This document shows, in pieces, positions 22,767 to 31,889 of a stretch of DNA of 61,134 bases (position 1 is the first letter of the stretch; each line of letters starts with the position of its first letter). Position numbers and translations under genes: made by a program. The notes below the pieces were generated by a model. It was not told the origin of the DNA. It was given only the letters and a program-made list of their open reading frames with translations, and ran no database searches. The DNA comes from Chloroflexota bacterium. GTDB lineage: Bacteria > Chloroflexota > Limnocylindria > Limnocylindrales > CSP1-4. Location: NCBI GenBank assembly GCA_021787395.1, contig JAJYLZ010000015.1:1-61134 (forward strand), read 5' to 3'.

Positions 22767-23653
22767 ATGCCGTCGCTGGGGGCCACGTTCAGCCTGTCGC
22801 CGCAGGGGCGGCGCGCCGTGACGGCGGTGCTGTGGATCAGCGCGGCGGTGGGGCTGCTGCTGGGGCTCGAGACGGTGGTGCTCCACCTGCGGCTCGACCC
22901 GCTCGCCGACGCGCGCATCTACTACGACGCCGGGGCGCGCCTCAACGCCGGGCAGCCGCTGTACGGCGTGGGGTCGGAGACCGGCGTCGGGTGGTACGTC
23001 TACCCGCCGCTCCTCGCGATCCTCTTCCGGCCGCTGGCGCTGCTGCCGTTCCCCGTGGCGGCGGCCGTCTGGGAGGCGGTCATCCTGCTCGCGACCGCGC
23101 TGGCGCTGTGGCGGGTGGGGTTCACGCGGCGCACGGCACTGGTCGCGGCGTGGCTGGCGCTGCCCATCGGCTGGACGCTGGCGGTCGGGCAGGCGGAGCC
23201 GCTGGTCACGGCGCTGCTGGCGATCGGGACGCCGGCGTCCGTGGCGCTGGCGGGGCACATCAAGCTCGTGCCGTGGCTGGTGGCCGTCTACTGGCTGGGA
23301 CGGGGCGACGTCCGCGCCCTGGCCCGCTTCGCCGCCTGGGTGCTGACCCTCGGCCTGCTGCAACTGCTGCTCGCGCCCGACGCCACCCTGGCGATGCTCC
23401 GCGGCCAGTGGCTCGCGCCCGCCTTCAACACCCGGAACATCTCCCCGTTCGCCCTGAGCCCGGCGCTCTGGGCCGTGCTCGCAGCCGCCGGGGCGGTCGC
23501 CCGCTGTGGCTGGTGCACGTCCGGCGCGCTTGGTGGGCCGCTGTCGCCCTGGCCGTGCTGGCCAACCCGCGCCTGCTCGTGTACCAGCTGATGTCGCTGC
23601 TCGCGGCGCTCGGCGGCCCCCAAGACGCCGCGCGGCGGGAGGGGGCGGGATGA
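22767..23653 (+). CDS. GT87-like mannosyltransferase, interrupted by a frameshift
   Basis: DUF2029/GT87-type polytopic enzyme. Family features are LADARIYYDAGARLNAGQPLYG in the first outside loop, WYVYPPLLAILFRPLALLP, and HIKLVPWLVAVYW. The initial frame runs to a stop at 23591, but its last 34 residues (WCTSGALGGPLSP) are unlike the family. From the GGGG run at 23490-23493 the other frame gives RPLWLVHVRRAWW and LAVLANPRLLVYQLMSLLAAL, a normal membrane end. It stops at 23653 in an ATGA overlap with the next gene. One missing G restores a protein of about 295 residues. It is either a recent mutation or a sequencing error. Confidence 0.75.
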
Positions 23654-24819
23654 GGCGCGCCGCCGACGGGCTCGCGGCCTGGCTGCTGGTCGGGGTCATC
23701 GGGTGGGCGGGTGTCGCCTACATCGGCTGGATGCTGTGGCAGTCCACGCCGCCCAAGGCGGGGTTCGACCTGTCGCTGCTGCTGGAGGCGGCCCGGCGGG
23801 TGACCGCGGGCCGGGGGCCGTACGACCCGGCGATGCTGGCCGGGGCATCACCCGACGCCACGGCGCTGTTCTACTCCTACCCGCCGCCGGTGGCCCAGGC
23901 GATGACGCTGCTGGCCTGGCTCCCCGACGGCGTGGTCCTGGTGCTGTGGGGGATCGGGGCCGCGCTGGGCCTGCGCCTGGTGGCCTGGCGGCTGGCCGCC
24001 GCCGCCGGGCGGCGGGACCCCCGGGCCGACGCGATCAGGGCGGCGGCCGTGCTGCCGCTGGTGCTGCCGTTCGCGGTGGCCGTGCTGTTCGGCAACCTCG
24101 ACGCGTGGTACGGCCTGGCGTTCGGGGCCCTCGTGCTCGCCGTGGCCGCGGAGCCGCCGAGCCGGGGGCGGGCGGTCGCGGGCGGGGTCGCGCTGGGCGT
24201 CGTGTCGGTGGCCAAGCTGCACCCGGCGTCGCTGCTGGTGTGGCTGGCCGTGCGCGCCCTCGTGGACCGGCGGGGCCCGGCGGGCCGGGTGCTCGTCGCC
24301 GCGGTCGCCACCGGGCTCGTCATCGTGGCGGCCAGCCTGCTCGTGGGCGGGGCGGGGCCGTGGCAGGACTATGTCAATGTGATCAGGGCGGGAACCGGCG
24401 CGGCCGTGGTGGACCCGCGGAACGCCGGCCCCGTGTCGCTGCTGGGGCAGCTGGACCCGCTCGACGGCGCCGGGGTGAAGCTCGCCCAGGCCGTGGTGTC
24501 CCTGGCCGCGCTGGCGGTCACCGCGGTCGCGGCGCTGCGCGTCCGAGACCCGCTGGCGAGCGTGGCCGTGGCCATCGCCGCGTCGCTCGTGGTGCTGCCG
24601 GTGACCTGGTACCACTACCCGGTGGCGCTGATCCCGGTGGGCATCGCGCTGGCGGTGCTGCGGCCGGCGTCGCGGGCGCGGGTGGCCGTCGCCGCGGTGG
24701 TGGCGGACGTCGCGATCGGGTTCATCCCGCTGCTGTGGGTGGCGGTGGGCGTGCTGCTGGCGGCGACGCGGTCGCGCGCCGATGACGCAGCCGCGAACCC
24801 TGCCGCCCGGGCCCGATGA
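23650..24819 (+). CDS. GT87-family membrane mannosyltransferase-like protein
   Basis: 389 residues, about 10 helices. Motifs: FDLSLLLEAARRVTAGRGPYDP in the first loop, FYSYPPPVAQA, VAKLHPASLLVWLA and LPVTWYHYPVALIP. GT87 enzymes transfer mannose from polyprenyl-phosphomannose outside the membrane. It is linked by 4-bp overlaps to the genes before and after. It is closely similar along its length to the protein at 47442. Confidence 0.83.
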   Translation: MRRAADGLAAWLLVGVIGWAGVAYIGWMLWQSTPPKAGFDLSLLLEAARRVTAGRGPYDPAMLAGASPDATALFYSYPPPVAQAMTLLAWLPDGVVLVLWGIGAALGLRLVAWRLAAAAGRRDPRADAIRAAAVLPLVLPFAVAVLFGNLDAWYGLAFGALVLAVAAEPPSRGRAVAGGVALGVVSVAKLHPASLLVWLAVRALVDRRGPAGRVLVAAVATGLVIVAASLLVGGAGPWQDYVNVIRAGTGAAVVDPRNAGPVSLLGQLDPLDGAGVKLAQAVVSLAALAVTAVAALRVRDPLASVAVAIAASLVVLPVTWYHYPVALIPVGIALAVLRPASRARVAVAAVVADVAIGFIPLLWVAVGVLLAATRSRADDAAANPAARAR

Positions 24820-25820
24820 CGCTCTCCGATCGCCTGCGCCGGCTCGAGGGCCGGCCCGCCTTGCTGGCCATCGCGACGATGAACGCCATCACCGGGCTGG
24901 TGGCGGCGTGCGTCCTCGCCCCGCTGTCGTTCGGGGCCGACGCGGACACCTACCGGCGGGGCGCCGAGGCGCTGGCGGCCGGCACGTACGACAAGGACTT
25001 CCTCTACTCGCCGCTGGCCGCGCTGCTGGCCACCCCGCTCACGTGGATCCCCGCCGCCGCCGCGGCCGTCCTGATGACGGCCATCGGCGCCGCGATCCTC
25101 GCCGTCGGCGTCGCCGTGGAGACCCGGGGCATGGCGCGCCTGGACCGCGCGCTCGTGGCCGTCGCGGCGTTCGGCTTCCTGCCGGTGGTCAACGAGCTGC
25201 TGCTGGGCCAGATCACGCTGCTCTTCGCGGCCGCCCTGTGGCCCGTCGCCCGCTGGCCGGACCGGCGGCGGAACGGCGTCGCCTTCGGCATCCTGATGGC
25301 CCTCGCGCCCAAGCCGGCGCTGCTCCCGGTGCTGGCCTGGATGCTGCTCCGGCGTCGGCAGGCGTTGCTGGGGGCGGTCCTCGCCGGCCTGGCGACCGCC
25401 CTCGTCGGCCTGCTGGCGTGCGGGCTGGACGCGCACCTCCACTGGCTCCAGGTGCTGACCCGGGCGGGGAGCGTGGACCGGCGGGGCAACGTGTCCCTGT
25501 GGACCGACGGCGTGGCGGCCTGGAACGTGGCCGCGGCCGTGCTCGTCACCGCGGCGACCGCCCTCTGCCTCTGGCGGTCGGAGGACGCCGGCCTGGTGGC
25601 AGCGCTCCTGGCGGGCCTGCTGTTGGCGCCGTACACGCTGATCTACTCCGCGACCATCCTGCTGCTGGTGGTCCGAGCCGCCGCCCGGCTCGCGCCGTGG
25701 TCCACGCGCCTGCTGGCCCTGGCGGCCAACCCGGCGTTGCTGGCGGCGGCCCCCGCCTGGCTCGCCGTGGGCCTGGCGGCGGACGCCGGCGCGATCAGCC
25801 GCCGGCGACGAGGGCCCTGA
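24816..25820 (+). CDS. GT87-family-like membrane glycosyltransferase
   Basis: 334 residues, about 9 helices. The first loop has FGADADTYRRGAEALAAGTYDKD, then FLYSPLAALLATPLTW and LMALAPKPALLPVLAWMLLRRR. It is third in the operon, coupled by ATGA, and converges with the GT4 gene, leaving only 5 bp between the two stops. Confidence 0.8.
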   Translation: MTLSDRLRRLEGRPALLAIATMNAITGLVAACVLAPLSFGADADTYRRGAEALAAGTYDKDFLYSPLAALLATPLTWIPAAAAAVLMTAIGAAILAVGVAVETRGMARLDRALVAVAAFGFLPVVNELLLGQITLLFAAALWPVARWPDRRRNGVAFGILMALAPKPALLPVLAWMLLRRRQALLGAVLAGLATALVGLLACGLDAHLHWLQVLTRAGSVDRRGNVSLWTDGVAAWNVAAAVLVTAATALCLWRSEDAGLVAALLAGLLLAPYTLIYSATILLLVVRAAARLAPWSTRLLALAANPALLAAAPAWLAVGLAADAGAISRRRRGP

Positions 25821-25825
25821 CCCCG

Positions 25826-26920
25826 CTACCGCTCGACCAGCTGCCGGATCGCGCTCCTGAACACGGACGCGTCGAACTGCGCCGCGCGGGCCCGGGCGGC
25901 GGCGGGGTCGAGGCGGGCGCTGCCCAGCCGCTCGAGCGCCGCGCAGACCGCGTCCACCGACTGCTCGGGGACCAGGATCCCGGTCTCGCCGTCGACCACG
26001 GTCTCGGCGGCCCCACCCCGCCCGTACGCGACGACCGGCTTGCCCGCCGCCATCGCCTCCACCGGGGCGATGCCGAAGTCCTCCACGCCGGGCACCAGGT
26101 ACGCGCTGCACGTCCGCATCAGCTCGACCAGCCGGGCCCGGGGGACGAAGCCCTCGAAGCGGACTGTGGGGCCGGCCGCCGCCCGCAGGCTGGCGAGCTC
26201 CGGGCCGTCGCCCACCACCACGAGGTCGCGGCCAAGCCGGGTCGCCGCCGCCACCACCAGGTCCACGCGGCGGTAGCGGAGGAGGCGCGCGGCGACCAGC
26301 AGGAAGCCGTCGTCGCGGTCGCCGGGCTGGATCTCGTCCACGTCCACGGGCGGGTAGACGACCGCGGACTCGCGGCCCCAGCGCCGACGGATGCGCTCCT
26401 GGACCGTGCGCGAGTTCGCGACCAGGACGTCCGGCCGACCGGCCGCCCACCGGTCCCAGCGCTGGAGCGGGGCGCGGGCGAGCCGCCCGCCGACCCGGCT
26501 GGCGAGCCCCGCGCTCGACCCCGCGAGGTACCGGTCGAGGTCCCACGCGTAGCGCATGGGCGTGTGCACATAGGCGAGGTGGCGCGCCCCCGCGGACGTG
26601 CGCACGGCGTGGGTGAAGGCGACGCTGCTGGAGATGACCAGGTCGTACCGGCGCAGGTCCAGCAGGCTGAACCAGGCGGGGTAGAGCGGCAGGAGGCTGC
26701 GGAAGCGGCGCGTCGGCCCCACCAGCCGCTGCGCCGGCCACGGGTGGACGCGGGCCGGGTCCAGCCGGCCGCCGAAGCGCCGGGCGTCGAAGAACGAGGT
26801 GTAGACGTCCGCGTCCGGGAACATCGACGCGAGCTCGATCGCGACCCGCTCGGCGCCGCCCTCGGTGACGAAGAAGTCGTGGACGATCGCGGTGCGCGAG
26901 GGGAAGGGAGCGCGGTGCAT
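25826..26920 (-). CDS. GT4-family glycosyltransferase
   Basis: 364 residues, GT-B fold. The N-terminal domain begins TAIVHDFFVTEGGAERVA, followed by LAYVHTPMRYAWDLD, typical of WbaZ-type mannosyltransferases. The donor site is FLLVAARLLRYRRVDLVV, GDGPELASL and the E-X7-E region GVEDFGIAPVEAMAAGKPVVAY. The ATG of MHRAPFPSRTAIVHDFF is chosen; the upstream open frame overlaps the divergent methyltransferase. TATCGT lies 9 nt before the ATG. It is cytosolic or membrane-associated and adds a sugar from a nucleotide-sugar to a lipid-linked glycan. Confidence 0.88.
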   Translation of the reverse strand: MHRAPFPSRTAIVHDFFVTEGGAERVAIELASMFPDADVYTSFFDARRFGGRLDPARVHPWPAQRLVGPTRRFRSLLPLYPAWFSLLDLRRYDLVISSSVAFTHAVRTSAGARHLAYVHTPMRYAWDLDRYLAGSSAGLASRVGGRLARAPLQRWDRWAAGRPDVLVANSRTVQERIRRRWGRESAVVYPPVDVDEIQPGDRDDGFLLVAARLLRYRRVDLVVAAATRLGRDLVVVGDGPELASLRAAAGPTVRFEGFVPRARLVELMRTCSAYLVPGVEDFGIAPVEAMAAGKPVVAYGRGGAAETVVDGETGILVPEQSVDAVCAALERLGSARLDPAAARARAAQFDASVFRSAIRQLVER

Positions 26921-26928
26921 GATGCCCC

Positions 26929-26935
26929 TACGATA
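26929..26935. promoter_or_regulatory. Overlapping divergent -10 boxes
   Basis: TACGATA reads as TACGAT for the rightward methyltransferase and as TATCGT for the leftward GT4 gene. The GT4 ATG is 9 nt away (leaderless). The methyltransferase has a leader of about 20 nt with GGGAG. Confidence 0.4.
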
Positions 26936-26959
26936 CGAGTCCGAGGTTGGGAGCGAACG

Positions 26960-27670
26960 ATGGTCGACCGGCGGCTGAACTACGGGCGCGAGATCGTGGC
27001 CCGCATGATCGCCGACCTGGACGTGAGGCTCGCGCTGGATCTCGGCCCGGGGCTCGGTGAGGACATGCTGGCGGTGCGCGCGGCGCATCCGGAGGCCCGG
27101 GTCGTCGGCCTGGAGTCGCACGGCCCCTATCGGGATCGGCTGCACGCAATGGGGCTCGAGACGGCCGCGTGCGATATCGAGCGCGACCCGTTCAGCTTCG
27201 ACGCGGGATCAGTGGACCTGATCGTGGCCAATCAGGTGTTCGAGCACATCAAGGACGTCTTCTGGGTCCTGCACGAGTGCGCGCGCGTCCTCCGAGTCGG
27301 CGGCGCCCTCGTGGTCGGTGTCCCCAATCTCGCCTCACTGCACAATCGGCTGCTGCTCGCGTCGGGCCGGCAGCCGACGTCCCTCACGAACTGGTCTGCG
27401 CACGTCCGCGGGTACACCAAGCGGGATCTGGTCGCCACGATCGACAAGCCGTTTCCCGGCGGGTTCCATCTGAGTGACACAGCCGGTGCGAACTTCTACC
27501 CGCTGCCGGGGCCCATCGCTCGGCGAGCGGCGCGGCTCTGGCCGAACGGGGCGTGGGCATTCTTCGGCCGCTTCGAGAAGGCGCGTGACTACGACGGTTC
27601 GTACCTCCGCTGGCCGCTGACTCAGCAGCTTGAGACGAACTTCTACCTCGGGCCCGAGCGTCGGACCTGA
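26960..27670 (+). CDS. SAM-dependent methyltransferase
   Basis: 236-residue class I methyltransferase. Motif I is LALDLGPGLGEDMLAV, then VVGLESHG (acidic end of strand 2) and VDLIVANQVFEHIKDVFWVLHECARVLRVGGALVVGVPN (Methyltransf_11 type). The C-terminal region has GYTKRDLVATIDK. It probably methylates a sugar or lipid-linked glycan, from its place among glycosyltransferases. Composition is less GC-rich than upstream, marking the start of the atypical island. Confidence 0.86.
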   Translation: MVDRRLNYGREIVARMIADLDVRLALDLGPGLGEDMLAVRAAHPEARVVGLESHGPYRDRLHAMGLETAACDIERDPFSFDAGSVDLIVANQVFEHIKDVFWVLHECARVLRVGGALVVGVPNLASLHNRLLLASGRQPTSLTNWSAHVRGYTKRDLVATIDKPFPGGFHLSDTAGANFYPLPGPIARRAARLWPNGAWAFFGRFEKARDYDGSYLRWPLTQQLETNFYLGPERRT

Positions 27671-27676
27671 CTCGGG

Positions 27677-27891
27677 CTACCGGCGCCCCCGGATGAGGCG
27701 CGGCGCCCCGACCGTCCGGCCGACCAGGTAGGCGAACAGGAACGGGACGTCGAGGACGCAGGCGAGGAGAAACGGGCCGACCGGCCGCGGTCGGTAGCGC
27801 GAAACTGAGTGGCTGACGCCTGGCGCGATCGACGCAAGTGGGCCGAGCAGGAGCCAGCGCGCGTCAGCGACGACAGCGCCGACGGCCTAGG
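27677..27891 (-). pseudogene. Out-of-frame C-terminal remainder of the GT2 gene
   Basis: In the +1 frame after YLG, the DNA encodes VVADARWLLLGPLASIAPG, then RPRPVGPFLLACVLDVPFLF and a final APRLIRGRR before a TAG. This is a hydrophobic, basic-ended tail typical of membrane-bound GT2 enzymes. One extra base near the GGCC around 27884-27892 separates it from the main frame. It is either a real truncation or an assembly error. Confidence 0.6.
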
Positions 27892-28709
27892 TAGCGATCG
27901 ACGAGCCAGGCGCTGATTCGTCCTCCGTGCTGTTGCCAGTACCGACGCTGGCTCGCGCGGTAGTGGCGCATCACTTCTCGGCGACGACCGACGGCGCTCG
28001 CTCCACGGTGATGGACCACAGTTACTGTTGGGTCATACCAGATGGGGCCCACACGACTGGAGAGCCGCTGGCACACGTCGGCGTCCTCAAAGTACAGGAA
28101 GTAGCCTTCATCGAACCCGCCGACGGCCTCGAACGCCTCGCGTCGGAGAAGGAGGGATGAACCCGTCACCCACGGGACCCGGCATGGCCTAGAGAAGCAG
28201 TGGTCGATGAAGCGCGCCAGACGGACGTCGCCGCGATCGAGCCGACGCTGGACCACCATCCGGACGAACTCGAGCAGGAGCGAGGGTGCCGGGCCAAACG
28301 AGAGCTGGAATACGCCAGCCGCGTCAACCTGGCGGAAGCCTATCGCTCCCGCTCCGGGGCGCTGCGCCAACAACTCGACCATCTGGGGCAGGCTCCCAGG
28401 CCCGATCTGGGCGTCCGGGTTGAGTAGGAGGAAGCAGTCGCTGGTCGCATGGCGTGCAGCCTCGTTCACGCCGGCCCCGAAGCCGCGGTTGACGCCCGAT
28501 GCGACGAGGACGACATCGGGGAACTCGTGCCGAGCCATCTCCACGCTGCCATCGGAGGACCCGTTGTCTACGACGACGATTTCATCGGCATCCGCGAGGC
28601 TTGCTAGGCAGCGACGGAGAAGGTCGGAGGTGTCGTAACTGACAATGAGGACGGACACGGTCAGGCCGTGGCGATCACCGACGGGATCGGTGCTACCGGA
28701 TCTGGTCAT
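27864..28709 (-). CDS. GT2-family glycosyltransferase (rhamnosyltransferase-like), truncated by frameshift
   Basis: 281 residues as read. It has the GT-A core: SVLIVSYDTSDLLRRCL, EIVVVDNGSSDGS, NRGFGAGVNEAA, LLLNPDAQI, VTGSSLLLRREAFEAVGGFDEGYFLYFEDADVC. The family (WbbL-type dTDP-Rha:lipid rhamnosyltransferase) normally continues with a hydrophobic C-terminal region. Here the frame ends in GRRRCRR, but the next frame continues as a plausible membrane end. TACTCT lies 5 nt before the ATG (leaderless type). Confidence 0.85.
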   Translation of the reverse strand: MTRSGSTDPVGDRHGLTVSVLIVSYDTSDLLRRCLASLADADEIVVVDNGSSDGSVEMARHEFPDVVLVASGVNRGFGAGVNEAARHATSDCFLLLNPDAQIGPGSLPQMVELLAQRPGAGAIGFRQVDAAGVFQLSFGPAPSLLLEFVRMVVQRRLDRGDVRLARFIDHCFSRPCRVPWVTGSSLLLRREAFEAVGGFDEGYFLYFEDADVCQRLSSRVGPIWYDPTVTVVHHRGASAVGRRREVMRHYRASQRRYWQQHGGRISAWLVDRYLGRRRCRR

Positions 28710-28861
28710 GGCGGAGAGTAGCGACCTCCGGGCTCGCCTTGTCGGCGCGGTCGACGGACAAGTGCCCTACGTTCGTCTATCCGATTGTCTGCGGCTCGCT
28801 GGTTAGTATTGCGTCTGACTATCGTGTTGCGGCGGGAGCGAGTGGGGGCAAGACTGAATTA

Positions 28862-30856
28862 GTGAACACAACGCCGCCCCTCGCGCCGCGGACGATAGCC
28901 GTAATCATTCCGTCCGCTCTGAAGGCCGACAGGGATGGGCGTCCACTCGTGGACCGGTGTCTCGAGTCGCTCCTTCCGGCAGCGCTCCATGCGGGAGGCG
29001 GCGCTTCCGGGCCTAGCAGCTTCTCCGAGGTGATTCTGGTCACGCAGGGGGCGCCGTATGTGGGTCAGGCCGCCACTTGGCTGGAGGCGGCGGGAGTCAA
29101 GGTTCGTCAAGTGGACGTTCCAGGGCCGTTCAACTTCTCACGGAAGGTCAACGCGGGCGCGCGAGCGGCGAGTGCCGACATCCTCTTCCTCCTGAATGAC
29201 GACGCGGTCGTCGAAGGGTGGGAGTGGCCCGATCTCGTCGCTGAACTACTTGCGGACCCCAAGACCGTCGGTGTTGGTCCACTCATTCTCAACCCTGATC
29301 GAACCATTAACTCGGCGGGCGACACCTATCGGAAGGGTGCTGTCTGGCATGTCGGTGAGTTTGACCTCCGCTATCGGCCCGGCCTCGCCGACGTCGATGT
29401 CCATGACCGAGAGGTACGCTTGCTTACAGCCGCGGCCCTCCTGGTTCGCCGATCGGACCTCGCCGAGATTGGGGGCATGGACGAGGCATTCCCCGCCTCG
29501 TACGGGGACTGCGATCTATGCGTGCGGCTAACTCAGAACGGGAGGCGGCTGGTCTGCACGCCACGTTTCACGGTTGTCCATGAAGAGTCCTCGACGCGGA
29601 ACCCCGTCGTTGGCGACGTTGAGGCCAGGCTACTGATCGGGAAGCATCCCGTGCTGCTGGGGACAGACCCGACGCTACCGCCTGTCGTGCTTCCACCGCT
29701 GGTCGCCGTCCAGCGCATCATCACGGGTATCGGTCGGCGCTTCTACAGGTGGACGCTGAAGCCCATGTTGGGAGCTAGGACGCGTCGGATCCTCCATGAG
29801 GTCGCTGTTTCCAGCGAGAGATGGTCGGCAACTTCCCAAGGCCGGCGGCCCGGCTGGTTCGTTCGTGTCCTGCGCCGACCGATCTACATCGTCTCCGGTC
29901 TGATCGCCTCCTTCGCCTGGAAGGTCGACGCCCGGACGGCGGGCGTCCGATCCGCGATCCTCAGCGCGACTGGGGCCATCGATCCGCGATCGCCGCGAGC
30001 TCTCTTGTATGTCCACTTCTCACGCGATGGGAGTCCGACAGCGTGGGAGGCCGCGTGCCTCACAGATGCACGAGCATCCGGCATCGGGGTATGTGTTGTC
30101 GTCAACTCCCGCCGAGGCGCAGTCATAGTGCGTAGGTGGGCTACCCTCGCCGACCTCGTTATCGTCCGAGCGAATCGGGGTCGAGATCTCGCTGCCTATC
30201 GCGATGGGATCAGGCTTCTTCGAGGGAGCGGCTACGGTGGGCCTCTCGCCCTGGCCAACGGGACGGTGTTCTGGCGTCCCGGAGCGTTCTCCGAGTTATT
30301 CGACGCCGCGGAGGCACTCGGTGCAGATGTCGTCGGCGCGACCTCGAGCGCAGAGGGTGAGCCACATCTGCAGACCTTCTGGCTTCGCCTCAGTCCAGCG
30401 GTCTCCGAGGAACGCCTGCAGCTCCTGATTGACGGCTGGCGCGACTACCGGACCCGCGGAGCCGCGATCCGCTATGGAGAGCTACCCTCCACACGTCGCG
30501 CCGAGCTGCTGGGCTATTCGACTGCGGCCGTCTTTCCGTACGACTCGGCGGTTGCCGCTCTGCGAGGGAGGGCAGCAGATGGCTCGACGGCCGCCAAGGC
30601 GCGACGGCGGCGTGCCATCAGACTCATCGACCGCGGACGACCATTGAATCCGACCCAGTTCATGTGGTCCGAGCTGTTGGGCTTGGGCTTCCCTGGCATC
30701 AAGCGAGACCTCCTGACGATGAACCCGTTGGAGATCGAAGACCAAGCGGACATCCCGGCCACGGCGACCGGCTACGGATTTGACGGCGACACCCTGGCAG
30801 CAGAGCTGGGTTGGGTCCGCGGTGGTTCACGTGTTCGCCGGTTGGTGGGACTCTGA
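28862..30856 (+). CDS. GT2 glycosyltransferase fused to RgpF-like rhamnan-synthesis domain
   Basis: About 664 residues. The N-terminal GT2 domain (about 10-270) has IAVIIPSALKADRDGRPLVDRCLESLL, LFLLNDDAVVEGWEW, VRRSDLAEIGGMDEAFP and YGDCDLCVRL. A basic linker follows. The C-terminal half resembles rhamnan synthesis protein F: LLYVHFSRDGSP, DLVIVRANRGRDLAAYRDGI, LANGTVFWRPGAFSELFDAAE, LQTFWLRL. It probably builds or extends a deoxyhexose-containing glycan. The start is uncertain: GTG (VNTTPPLAPRT) is preferred, since the open frame extends 41 codons further to a TTG without family sequence. Codon use is visibly AT-richer than the flanks. Confidence 0.82.
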   Translation: MNTTPPLAPRTIAVIIPSALKADRDGRPLVDRCLESLLPAALHAGGGASGPSSFSEVILVTQGAPYVGQAATWLEAAGVKVRQVDVPGPFNFSRKVNAGARAASADILFLLNDDAVVEGWEWPDLVAELLADPKTVGVGPLILNPDRTINSAGDTYRKGAVWHVGEFDLRYRPGLADVDVHDREVRLLTAAALLVRRSDLAEIGGMDEAFPASYGDCDLCVRLTQNGRRLVCTPRFTVVHEESSTRNPVVGDVEARLLIGKHPVLLGTDPTLPPVVLPPLVAVQRIITGIGRRFYRWTLKPMLGARTRRILHEVAVSSERWSATSQGRRPGWFVRVLRRPIYIVSGLIASFAWKVDARTAGVRSAILSATGAIDPRSPRALLYVHFSRDGSPTAWEAACLTDARASGIGVCVVVNSRRGAVIVRRWATLADLVIVRANRGRDLAAYRDGIRLLRGSGYGGPLALANGTVFWRPGAFSELFDAAEALGADVVGATSSAEGEPHLQTFWLRLSPAVSEERLQLLIDGWRDYRTRGAAIRYGELPSTRRAELLGYSTAAVFPYDSAVAALRGRAADGSTAAKARRRRAIRLIDRGRPLNPTQFMWSELLGLGFPGIKRDLLTMNPLEIEDQADIPATATGYGFDGDTLAAELGWVRGGSRVRRLVGL

Positions 30857-31034
30857 AAGCACGACGGGTCTGCGCCCAGGCCGGACCGTCACAACTGCCT
30901 CGCACGCCTACAGGCAGAATGCCGCAGACGCGGTGCTCGCCGCCGGGCACGGTCCAGTTCTTCCGGCGACGGCTCGACTGTGCGGACGAGTCGCTGGGTG
31001 TCCGATGGCGCGATCGTGACAGAATCCAGCCCTG

Positions 31035-31889
31035 ATGAGAACGAGATCCCGTGAGACTCAGTCTGGAAGCTTGAGCGCCGTAACGGTCGTAGAAGTGGGC
31101 CAGGGTCGGCGGCTCCTCGGGCTCGAGGATCTCTGGGAGTACCGTGAGCTCCTCTACTTCCTCACGTGGCGTGACCTCAAGGTCCGCTATAAGCAGACCG
31201 CCTTTGGTCTCGCGTGGGCCATTCTGCAGCCGCTACTGCTGATGCTTGTGTTCTCAGTCTCCATTGGTCGGATTGCAGGACTTGCCCCGGATGGGATGGC
31301 CTATCCACTGTTCGCGCTCAGCGGGTTGGTGCCATGGACCCTGTTCTCTCAGGGAGTCAGCGGCGCGTCGGACAGCCTCGTCGGCGGCGAGTCAATCATC
31401 ACGAAGGTCTACTTCCCGCGGTTGATCGTGCCGCTTGCGGTTGTCGGCTCCTTCCTGCCGGATTTCGTCGTCGGTCTTCTCCTCCTGCTCATTGTTCTCG
31501 GCGTTGGCGGCGTCACCCCGTCCGTGACGCTTCTTGCGCTGCCGCTCGCCGCGCTCGCGCTGATCGTCACCACCGTGGGTGTGGGTTCATTCCTCGCAGC
31601 GCTCAACGTGCGGTACCGCGACGTCCGCTATGCCGTCCCGTTCTTGCTGCAACTCTGGCTGTTTGGTTCGCCCATCGTTTACGCGAGCTCAGTGATCGGG
31701 CCTTCATTTCGCGTCGTCTACGCGATCAATCCCCTCGCCGGACCCATCGAGCTGTTTCGCTGGTCACTACTTGGCGGCACCCCGCCCAGTCCGTCGATTG
31801 CGGTTTCGACCGCGGTGTCCCTTGCGGTTCTGGTTGTCGCACTCTCCTACTTCCGGCGCGTCGAACGCACACTGGCGGACGTCATCTAG
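31035..31889 (+). CDS. wzm: Polysaccharide ABC exporter permease (Wzm type)
   Basis: 284 residues, ABC-2 class, six helices. Family hallmarks: YRELLYFLTWRDLKVRYKQTAFGLAWAILQPL near the N terminus, FALSGLVPWTLFSQGVSGASDSLV, KVYFPRLIVPLA and LNVRYRDVRYAVPFLLQLWLFGSPIVY. It exports a lipid-linked polysaccharide together with the ATPase encoded next, with which it shares one base (TAG/GTG). It follows the GT2-RgpF gene after 178 bp that hold no other gene. Confidence 0.93.
   Translation: MRTRSRETQSGSLSAVTVVEVGQGRRLLGLEDLWEYRELLYFLTWRDLKVRYKQTAFGLAWAILQPLLLMLVFSVSIGRIAGLAPDGMAYPLFALSGLVPWTLFSQGVSGASDSLVGGESIITKVYFPRLIVPLAVVGSFLPDFVVGLLLLLIVLGVGGVTPSVTLLALPLAALALIVTTVGVGSFLAALNVRYRDVRYAVPFLLQLWLFGSPIVYASSVIGPSFRVVYAINPLAGPIELFRWSLLGGTPPSPSIAVSTAVSLAVLVVALSYFRRVERTLADVI

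Noticed and set aside
28739-28861. TTG start adding 41 residues to the GT2-RgpF protein
   Set aside because: The extra residues have no family similarity, there is no ribosome site, and the segment probably holds the promoter. The exact start remains unsettled.
30857-31034. A small gene between the GT2-RgpF gene and wzm
   Set aside because: Frames of about 70 codons exist but overlap both neighbours, lack ribosome sites and show no domain.
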